DNA of 64,000 nt from Hysterangium stoloniferum (taxonomy: Eukaryota; Basidiomycota; Agaricomycetes; Hysterangiales; Hysterangiaceae), in contig WHVD01000012.1 in NCBI GenBank assembly GCA_015178975.1, positions 310,001 through 374,000 of the forward strand, in the 5' to 3' direction. The position numbers and the translations under genes were made by a program. The notes beneath the pieces are model-generated. The model did not search any database, was not told the origin of the DNA, and worked only from the letters and a program-made list of their open reading frames with translations. This document shows, piece by piece, positions 56,985 to 64,000 of this stretch; the first letter of the stretch is position 1, and every line of letters begins with the position of its first letter.

Positions 56985-59223
56985 TAAGGCCTATTGTATT
57001 GTTAGAATTGGCCTCAAGGTATGCCATCAACTTAGTCTTGGAACAATGGGCAGCATCCAAAGCTTCTTCTGGACCCTGCATGCCATCAAAGATAACTGAT
57101 TGGTGATTCTCTAAATGCACAGGGAGGGCTATGACAGCAGGAATTTGAGTATGTATCTCATTTTCCAAAAGTCTCCAAAATGCTTCATGTGCACTGACAT
57201 AGCGGGCATCAATATATTGTTGAATTTCATCCTTGTTCTTTCCAAACTCCATTGTTGTACGATCATGTCCTTTGTATATATACTTGTGAATATATTTAAT
57301 GGAGCGAACATTAAAAGTCATCTCAACATTGATATGACATTCCAGAATGAGAAGAAGGGCAGCACAGTAAGGGACAACATGTCGATTGTCTAACTTATGA
57401 CCTCTGACTTTATGTTTTCTGCCATCATTTCTACGGCGGTACTTTGAATAGCCATCTTCATTTATACTTGTAGATTCACGAAAGGGCTTGGGAAAATGCT
57501 TTGTACATTTGTTATCTTTGATACATTTTTCACCACATACATGAGTCATGAGCTCAGATACCAACTTGTAAAGCTTGGGTTCCTCCTCTTGATCTGGAAA
57601 CTCAGCAGATATCATAGAATCAACTTCTGCAGGAGTCCGAAGCTTTGCCCCCTCTTCCAACCATATGAGCAAATGCATATGAGGGAGACCACGCTTCTGA
57701 AATTCAATGGTATGGACATGGGCAACTGTTTTGCCAAGGTAATTTTTCTTCATAATGAGCTGAAGCAAGTGTGCCTTTTTCAATGCAAAAACACGTGACA
57801 CTATATCTGGGCGATCAGCAGCAGTTTGCCCTGGAAGAAGTGCTTCAGTTATTTCCCTCCATTTGGGGTTGGCTGTCATAGTAATAAACATGCTTGCATT
57901 GCCATATTTGCGTGATATAGCCAGTGAATTTTGCAAATTTTCCATCATATCCCGACTGCTACCTTGGAAGGTTGCTGGCAGTATAAATCTACTTCCAATT
58001 TCATTTGGCTCAGGTTGCTGGTTATTATCCTGTACTGTGAAGGCATCAACCACCTGATGGTACATTTCAGCTCGTAAAGTGCCTTGATTGTATCTTATCC
58101 ATGATAGCCTGCTTTGCTCTGCTGCTGCCCATGCATCTACAATGTATTGCTGAAGCAGTTTTCCACCCCTCAGAATTGTAGTTGCTTCACCAATTCTTTG
58201 AAAGAGTCGATAAGCATAATACTTTATCTGGGAGACTTTTGTCTGCTTTTTCTTCTGCCTATTCTCTGTCACTTGTTCAGGTTCAAGTTCTTCAGTAATT
58301 CCTTGCACCTCATCCTGTTCCATAGCTGGCTCAGGAGGTGGTATAACATCATCAACTGGAATATCTATTTGCTCAGGTGGGAGAGGTACAACTTGGGGAA
58401 CTACTTCAGGTTGAGGAATCACTACCTCTGGCAAGTCAGGTATTATCTCCTCAGGAGCTGGTTCAAGGACTTCTGGCCCTGGAGCAATCTCCTCAATAGC
58501 TGCTGGGGCTAGGACTATCTCAGCAGGGAGTGGTTCATTTGCATAGGGAATATCCCAACTCCAGCCTTGCTCTCCTCTTGGAAAGAATAGTACATAATGG
58601 AGTGGAGCATACAAAGGATTAGTTTCAAAGATTCTTCTAAATCCTCCACCCTGATAATTAAGTACAATGTCTCTTCTATCAGTAGAAGTACCATCCCCTG
58701 GGAGAATGACTGCCAACTCATCCCCTGTTGGAATGTTGTATCGCCTTGGATCTGTATGAGCTTTATATGTTAGCCTGACCTGAAGCTGAGGAGTGATTGG
58801 TTGGTCTCTCAGACGTGTCATAGCTTGTTTATAGATGTGAACAAAAGGATTAAATTCTAACATCATATCCTGTAATCCAGAAAGAGTTGTAGCATTGATT
58901 CTTTTGTCCTGGTTACATGCATACCTATGCTCTAATGCAGCATCTGCTTCATAAAAGTAGAGCTGAGCATAGGAAGGAATTTGACCCTCATTAGGAATCA
59001 GAGCACCATGATTATGTCTAAGTTCCCCATGGAGTTTAAAGACATAAGGACCACGTTCCCCATCAAGCAATGACCTGTCCATTGTAGCACCCAGGGAAGT
59101 AAATGCTAAAGCAGAATTATATGCCCGGATATTTTTACGAAACTCTTTAGAATCTGCATCCTCAGGATTCTCTAGTAGATGACGTAATGGTTGAGGGACA
59201 TCTTCAAGTATAGGTAATCTGAT
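56773..59223 (-). CDS. Helitron Rep (HUH endonuclease) region
   Basis: Open from the truncated 5' edge (59223), with an internal Met at 59082. Upstream codons ADSKEFRKNIRAYNSALAFT are typical of Helitron Rep, confirming that the true start lay further out. Counting from the Met, 769 codons: Pro/Glu-rich linker (about 185-275), Helitron-like N domain, TMTANPKW (401-408), HUH motif LPHMHLLIW (466-474) and the catalytic-Tyr region YIHKYIYKG (597-605). Rep nicks and joins the transposon strand. The last about 50 residues diverge from the family after FFTWNSKKQ, because of a frameshift near 56915; the proper continuation is in the helicase frame. Confidence 0.85.
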   Translation of the reverse strand: MRLPILEDVPQPLRHLLENPEDADSKEFRKNIRAYNSALAFTSLGATMDRSLLDGERGPYVFKLHGELRHNHGALIPNEGQIPSYAQLYFYEADAALEHRYACNQDKRINATTLSGLQDMMLEFNPFVHIYKQAMTRLRDQPITPQLQVRLTYKAHTDPRRYNIPTGDELAVILPGDGTSTDRRDIVLNYQGGGFRRIFETNPLYAPLHYVLFFPRGEQGWSWDIPYANEPLPAEIVLAPAAIEEIAPGPEVLEPAPEEIIPDLPEVVIPQPEVVPQVVPLPPEQIDIPVDDVIPPPEPAMEQDEVQGITEELEPEQVTENRQKKKQTKVSQIKYYAYRLFQRIGEATTILRGGKLLQQYIVDAWAAAEQSRLSWIRYNQGTLRAEMYHQVVDAFTVQDNNQQPEPNEIGSRFILPATFQGSSRDMMENLQNSLAISRKYGNASMFITMTANPKWREITEALLPGQTAADRPDIVSRVFALKKAHLLQLIMKKNYLGKTVAHVHTIEFQKRGLPHMHLLIWLEEGAKLRTPAEVDSMISAEFPDQEEEPKLYKLVSELMTHVCGEKCIKDNKCTKHFPKPFRESTSINEDGYSKYRRRNDGRKHKVRGHKLDNRHVVPYCAALLLILECHINVEMTFNVRSIKYIHKYIYKGHDRTTMEFGKNKDEIQQYIDARYVSAHEAFWRLLENEIHTQIPAVIALPVHLENHQSVIFDGMQGPEEALDAAHCSKTKLMAYLEANSNNTIGLNGRAANSLHYVDFPEFFTWNSKKQKMEYKEKGICHWTYSFCRTLKWPKVLPTYFTHSCQGGNFFQRSQDL

Positions 59224-59790
59224 CTTACGCCTTCCCCTGAAGGCTCACACAGCATCTAACAATAGTTTTGACAATTGTCACCCCATAATATTGTATTTAG
59301 GGCGTTATTGAGCGTCAAAGTTGAAACCAAAACGGCTTTTCTGATATTCGAGAAGTGGCGTTGCCATGAATGATACAAATGCAGTCCAGAGCCATGATTA
59401 CCTGTTGCGGCTTTCAAGTTGGCATAGTGGCAACCTGGAAATTCTTTTGGCAGTACTGCGCGCTGCCTGTTTAGTTTTAACAACCTTTCAATGAGGAGAA
59501 ACCCAGCGCAAGTGATAGTCTAGTCGGGTCAATGGTAAGCAACGTGATTTCACTCTTGCCATATCAATCGACTTGAATTTTGTGCAACGTCTGAGCAAGA
59601 CAAAGAGTGACGTAAGACCAAAGTTCTCATTGTAAATTTTATTGAGGTACATAAAGGTCTGGCTTGGAGATATTTTCATTTTTGCGTGTCCATCAGAATT
59701 TGAATTGACAAATTGTACATATAATCGCGTATCACGTCATACTTACATACAGGAAGCTGTATTATTACCTGAATGGCCGAATGGAATTGA
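59224..59790 (-). pseudogene. Gene C, copy 2 (unknown)
   Basis: Starts abruptly at the Helitron edge with CTTACGCCTTCC (compare 51496) and aligns with 51496-52010. Minus-strand pieces: CKYDVIRDYMYNLSIQILMD (59690-59755), ARPLCTSIKFTMRT, FPGCHYANLKAATG and, after a possible 60-nt GTAATC...ATATCAG intron, KAVLVSTLTLNNALNTILWG. No family was recognised; completeness is unknown. Confidence 0.4.
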
Positions 59791-59927
59791 TCCTTTAAAT
59801 TACAAATTTTACTTATTTGGCCGCAAGGCTTGTGCTGCTATAATTCGTCCACAGGAAATCAGCATTGTTGTTAGCCCATCCTCTTATACTATATACTCCC
59901 CACTGAACCCACCTTCTGTGAACGGCC

Positions 59928-60645
59928 GTGACTTCGAATAAATCTCCGTTATTGTTTTGGAAAAAGTCCAGGGCAAATCATCCTGATGCTTCGTCTACGG
60001 CATATGATGAGAAGCCAGGATCGACCAACGATTCCATCGACACTAAAGTCACTATTGAAGCAAGGAGAGCTCCGCCAGTCTCCCTAAGACAGTTGTTTCG
60101 GTGTGCATTTACGTCTCGCATCGCTTTCATATTTCCACGAAATTAGAGTTTGTATTCAACTTTCTCGGACTTATTTGTGCTGCAGGCGCAGGTCCAGCTC
60201 GGGTATGCACCCGTTCTTCGTTTTCAACCCTCTGCCTGAATCTCTAATACCAGCCACTCATGTCCATGATATTCGGCGACCTGATTAATGCTTTGTGGCC
60301 TTCGCAACAAGTACTTCATGTCTCGACTTCACCATTACTGATCCGAACTTTATAACGGCCGCAAACAACTTCAAGGCTACCGGCGCAAATGACGCTGCTA
60401 AGCTAGCATACATCGGAATCGTGTTGCTTGGCGGAACATACCTGTACATGTTAATCTGGGTGCATACCGGTATTTTTCCTACATGTCTGGTTAAAGGTCG
60501 AGGAAATTCACGTTCGGAACAGGCGAAGCAATGACGAAACGGATTAGAGAAAAATATTTGCGCACAATTCTCGGGCAAGATATTGCCTTCTTCGATAATG
60601 TTGGTGCAGGAGAGGTGGCCACCCGTATACAAACGGATACGCGTA
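59928..60645 (+). pseudogene. ABC transporter (MDR/Ste6 type) 5' fragment
   Basis: N-terminal part of a full-length ABCB-type exporter: Ser/Thr-rich start (MTSNKSPLLFWKKS), PVSLRQLFR, the TM1 segment FVFNFLGLICAAGAGPAR (about 60145-60198), PLMSMIFGDLINAL after an intron (GTATGC...ACCAG, about 60200-60251), LAYIGIVLLGGTYLYMLIW (60400-60460), and after a 53-nt intron (GTATTT...AACAG) KRIREKYLRTILGQDIAFFD and GAGEVATRIQTDT. A 1-nt loss between DLINAL and VAFATS shifts the frame, and everything after TRIQTDT is missing. It sits between gene C and the gene B pieces and has no counterpart in cluster copy 1, so it was brought in after duplication. Confidence 0.85.
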
Positions 60646-60659
60646 AGCTCAAGGCACAT

Positions 60660-61075
60660 CTTAGCTCAGGGCACCATAGATATCCCCCCAAATATTGAGC
60701 ACACGTAGGCCCTGAGTTGCGACGCATCTACCAGCTGGATGTGGTTTCTTCGCTCATTGGACCCATCGTAAGATACGTTCACATTATTTTGCCTTATCGC
60801 ACCATCTTACATCTACCTATGAAACTGTCGTACAAGTCTGATTCTGATGGAAGCGAGTCCAAATTACCCGCTCTTGGATTCTGCCGAGATAATAATGGTG
60901 GTTACTCTGGTGCTGATAGCTGGATCTTCCGAGCCAGAAGCTGCGTGTACCATAGTACGCAGCCTCGATACCATCGCCATGCTCGTGTCTCTTCTTTCAT
61001 ATTGTGACATATGCGAGGCTCGAGCAATGACCAATCCATCAGTAAGTCCATCGGAGTTCGTATAAACAAATTTTG
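60660..61075 (+). pseudogene. Inverted gene B fragment
   Basis: Plus-strand copy of two gene B exons: IYQLDVVSSLIGPIV (60730-60775), then an intron-like stretch to ACAAG, and LLDSAEIIMVVTLVLIAGSS with EPEAACTIVRSLDTIAMLVS (60840-61005). The donor site is ATACGT instead of GTACGT. It lies head-to-head with the minus-strand gene B copy 2. Confidence 0.6.
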
Positions 61076-61129
61076 CCTATAATTCATAATCAGTCATAAT
61101 TAAGTACAGCTAGTCATATTATTGTCTAT

Positions 61130-63027
61130 CCTGTTCGCACCAAGCTCACACTTCTCATCAATTGCTGTGGCCATTCGATTCGACGATGGCAAGGTAGCTT
61201 AAAGATTGTGAAGCACTGTGAGTCTTTACCAATATTGAAATTGACATCTGGCGGCATCTCCTTGGCTAGCAACATTCCGGCGACCAACTCACCAACATTG
61301 TGTTGGATGAAACGGTCTGGAAGAATATAACTATGCGGTATATTCCGGAAAGCGGAGACGTAATTTGAATCGTCGACGCACCAACCCACCAGTGAAAGGT
61401 GTGGCGACTACGCATAGGAAGGAACAGGTGGCGACAACTAACGTGCAAGAGGCCCACGGATCTAGTCGAGGCACTCTTTAATATTAGATTGAACTAAGTG
61501 GCTGTTTCGCGACTACTCGAAATGAAATCGGTCGAACGTAACAATTGGCGGACATGACTGCAAGGAGTAAGGAAAATGTCGGGATAGTGAGTAAAATAAA
61601 TTCGTGGTGTGTAGCATGACGCTAACAACTGAAACATTGAAAGACAATACATTTAATCAACTGCAATGTTCGCGCAACAGATGACTCCCTTGGTGTGAAG
61701 GCTCTCGGTTTTGAGATCGTGGATCTTGTTGATTGAACACTGGCCTGAAGGTATGATCAGCCTGAACGAGACATGGATCGAAATGGCGACGGGGAGCCAT
61801 TTTTCAGACCACCATTGATATTTTATTTAAAACGAGTGTCGTTAATGATTGGGATGTTCGTCTGGCCAAGGCTAGTGCCCCAAAATGTCCTCAACGAATA
61901 TATGAGTACAAGCTGCAGAGTTCGCGGCGATGGCAAAAGTGACTATATGCGCTCTTAAATTGGCTCACACCAATATATTTGTGCAAATATGGTTAGTGAC
62001 CTTTGTCAGGGCAAGTATGTTCCTCCAACACTGATATATGGGGGTCTAATTAGACTCTACCGACACGCGAGGGGAAGGTGTGGCGACCATGCAAAGGAAG
62101 GAACGCGTGGCGAAATCTAAACGCTCAATGGAACTGATGGATGCGTCATTGGTCGAGCCGCGCATTACGTCACAATGTGGAAGAAGAGAAACGAGGATGG
62201 GGATGGTATCGAGGCTGCGCACTGTGGTACATACAGGTTCGGGTTGGGAAGATCCAGCTATCAGCTTCATCGTCAACTCGATTATTATTTCGCCAGACGC
62301 CAGGAGATACCAAATAGGACGCGTGTGCGTCAGAATCAGACTGGTAGGAAAGTTTCATAGGTGGATGTAAGACGGTGCAGGTAGGGAAATATTGTGAACG
62401 TACCGAACGATGGGCCCAATGAACGAAGAAACGACATTCAGCTCGTTGATGTGATCGGTGAGAAGCGTGCTGTCGCTGAAGAAAGTTTGCAAGGAGCAAA
62501 TACTCCCCCACAATAAATATGGTGTCTCCAAATCAAGATGAAGTGTCAATGAGGTTATATGTACGTTTATGTCGTCCAATATAACCCTCAATGCCGCTGC
62601 AGCAAAATCTCGAAACCATGCATCTTGGTGGAGGCAACACACGAGAAGCCGTACAGGAGAGTCAAAATAAGATAGTCGCCGGTGTCTTTGTCTGTTATGC
62701 TTTTGGTGGGAAAGATAAAATGATGTGAGGTCGCACGCACGTTTGTAACGAGAATTCAAAGTAATCTCTGATCGCCGACACCTCCTCTACAGATAGTTGG
62801 CGCACGTGGCAGATCGTCTCCACGATATACGCAAGGCCGAAAATGAGTGTGGGATCATGATAACCGGCAATTTGTATGATAAATGTCGATGCAACCTCAT
62901 CACAGTTGGTGTGCAGCGGTGACTTGACTAAAACGTTGTAAAGTGATGACGTAATCACAGTTGACGCGTCTCTAGCTGGCCAATAGACACCGGGGCAGAA
63001 ATAGAAGGCCGTAGACAAAGATAGCAT
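61130..63027 (-). CDS. Gene B, cluster copy 2 (solenoid-like, unknown function)
   Basis: Best copy of family B. Exon 1 63027-62741 (MLSLSTAFYFCPGVYWPARD; VRQLSVEEVSAIRDYFEFSL), intron 62740-62692 (49 nt, GTGCGT/AACAG), exon 2 62691-62404 (SYFDSPVRLLVCCLHQDAWF; DDINVHITSL; FIGPIV), intron 62403-62341 (63 nt, GTACGT/CCAG), exon 3 62340-about 62169 (LASGEIIIELTMKLIAGSSQ; VRSLDTIPILVSLLPHCD), possibly reading on to a stop at 62046. Both introns keep phase. A further exon-like frame (VGELVAGMLLAKEMPPDVNF) lies at 61190-61320, and about 550 bp present in copy 1 are missing near 61975, so the 3' half may be damaged. Short helices with Leu-rich faces suggest an ARM/HEAT-like fold (inference). Lies 160 bp downstream of a family A gene. 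Confidence 0.55.
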
Positions 63028-63190
63028 AAGTTGGGAAGTATAGCCTTTGCGACTCTGCTATGCGAAATGAAGACGCATAGGAGTCATTCAAAATCCTGCT
63101 CGCTCTGCTCCGAATTTGAGGCGGGTATGTAGGTCTACGATTCAGACGGAAGTATTTCGAGTATATCCAATGATTGACACTGAGGTATCC

Positions 63191-63898
63191 CTACCTCACT
63201 AAATCAACACACTCTTGAATCAGTCTTCCTAATCTTGGCAGGGTGAGACGCTTGCGTAGAATCTTGCTCAAGGCACCGTCGTCGCGAGAAAGTGGACTTA
63301 TTGTTTGCCCGTATAATGTCAGCTTTGCCATCAGCAATGCTTTCTTTGCACTGTGGAGGATTTTCGTCCCGACCCTATCCAAACCGACTCCGCAGTAATA
63401 CCCGGGGCCAATTTCAATACTTGAAGATGTCACAAGACTCCGTGAGATCATTCCCCAGTCCTCGCCATGACTATGATAGGGGCTGAGGTTGCATGTCGTA
63501 TTGGTGGATATCTGAACAACAGTGGGTGGGTCTTGGTAGGTCGTTTCCCCTTGACACTGAAATATGCTGCATATGACACAGATCACCTAGAAATAGTATT
63601 TTACTTTACTCACCAACTCGCCAACCCAGACCTCTATATGGCTTGCAGATAGTTGTATGTGCTGCTCGTCATCAGGGGTCCGATAACATAAATCATGGCC
63701 GGGTTCGTTACAAACCCAGCGTTCTCGGAGCTTCTCCCTGAATATCTCTCTCATCCCCGTCTTAATGATCTGGTCCCGTTGCTCTGAACTCAATACACCT
63801 GGGGAAACCAAGGGGGGTAGCTCCTCAACGCCTTCAAGGTAGGTCTGAACCGTTGCTTCATCGTGATTCCCCAGAGTTGTCTCGTTGAAAGCAGACAT
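63191..63898 (-). CDS. Family A gene, cluster copy 2 (two exons)
   Basis: Exon 1 63898-63614 (95 codons), intron 63613-63557 (57 nt, GTGAGT/TTTCAG), exon 2 63556-63191 (121 codons and stop), giving 216 residues. Nearly identical to the copy at 50594-51301: differences include CVSN/CNEP-flanking RERWVCNEPGHDLCYRT against RERWGCNEPGHDLCYRA, and GVGLDRVGTK against GVGLERVGMK. Both frames remain open and both introns keep GT-AG, which suggests that coding was preserved since duplication. Sits upstream of gene B copy 2. Function unknown. Confidence 0.75.
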
Positions 63899-64000
63899 TT
63901 GTGCGTAGCAGTTGTACTTACAATAGAAGGGGGTGCCAGGCTTTTATGGTGCAGTCAGTCGGAGTGTTATATTGCCTCGTGGCTTCGCTTACACAGGATT
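63899..64000 (-). promoter_or_regulatory. Upstream region of family A copy 2
   Basis: ACCATAAAAG box (63941-63950) about 45 nt upstream of the start codon is a plausible TATA-like element. The segment matches 51302-51405 and runs off the window. Confidence 0.4.

Larger units (their letters stand above)
54667..59223 (-). mobile_element. Helitron, 5'-truncated, nearly intact coding
   Basis: Minus-strand Helitron. The 3' end is at 54667 (CACAGCCTTG followed by host T), preceded by a GGGGGC-TT-GCCCCC hairpin. A second hairpin GGTCGC-GAA-GCGACC lies at 54726-54740. Rep occupies 59223-56773 and the helicase 56984-54936. The 5' end is missing: the Rep frame is still open where host-type sequence (compare 51490) starts at 59224, so the N-terminal part of Rep and the 5' terminus are lost. 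The canonical CTRR end is not seen. Inserted in an exon of gene B. A deletion derivative is at 47420-48130. Confidence 0.85.

Noticed and set aside
59215-59223. TCAGATTACC next to an A as the Helitron 5' end
   Set aside because: The Rep frame is still open across this point with typical Rep residues just inside it, so the element is truncated here and the TC is chance.
1-64000. tRNA or rRNA genes
   Set aside because: No cloverleaf-type sequence or rRNA similarity was noticed on either strand by eye; a tRNA scan would be decisive.

Overview
The window looks like a transposon-rich accessory region of a filamentous basidiomycete, probably an Agaricomycete. The reasons are very short GT-AG introns (about 49-59 nt), several decayed copies of a DUF6533-type membrane-protein gene (a family typical of Agaricomycetes), a fungal Helitron with Rep and PIF1-like helicase frames, and Ty3/gypsy and Ty1/copia remains. 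No rRNA, tRNA or CRISPR array was seen. Most of the sequence is duplicated within the window, often in inverted orientation, and few host genes look whole.

Layout. 1-8.4 kb: nested Ty3/gypsy gag, LTR and RT fragments, a 16-bp minisatellite and a degenerate ~270-bp tandem repeat. 8.7-10.6 kb: a proline iminopeptidase-like pseudogene with a small LTR element (TRIM) inside it. 11-12.4 kb: a 1.34-kb segmental duplicate (S1), repeated at 34.4-35.7 kb. 13-16 kb: a solenoid-like gene remnant (family B) and an apparently complete two-exon gene (family A). 16.4-19.2 kb: a copia fragment and duplicate S2. 19.8-20.7 kb: an amidohydrolase pseudogene. 20.7-22.8 kb: first copy of an unrecognised host gene family (D). 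23-27 kb: a 42-nt coding repeat and DUF6533 unit I. 27.2-29.6 kb: further family D copies, one split by a SINE-like insertion. 29.7-31.3 kb: second copy of S2. 32.2-36.8 kb: partial repeats, a second iminopeptidase pseudogene, S1 copy 2 and the family D 3' end. 36.8-41.2 kb: a copia element with a very long open frame. 41.4-50.5 kb: three CpG-poor DUF6533 units, a solo LTR with a target duplication and a Helitron deletion derivative. 50.5-64 kb: two copies of an A-B-C gene cluster, separated by a 4.6-kb Helitron that sits in gene B.

The best-supported coding genes are the three family A genes (15306-15988, 50594-51301, 63191-63898), the family B gene at 61130-63027, and the Helitron Rep and helicase. 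Families A, B, C and D could not be assigned a function. The most notable feature is the tandem A-B-C cluster with a diverged A/B pair at 13-16 kb; nothing here proves a new biological system, but it is the part that transposon biology does not explain.
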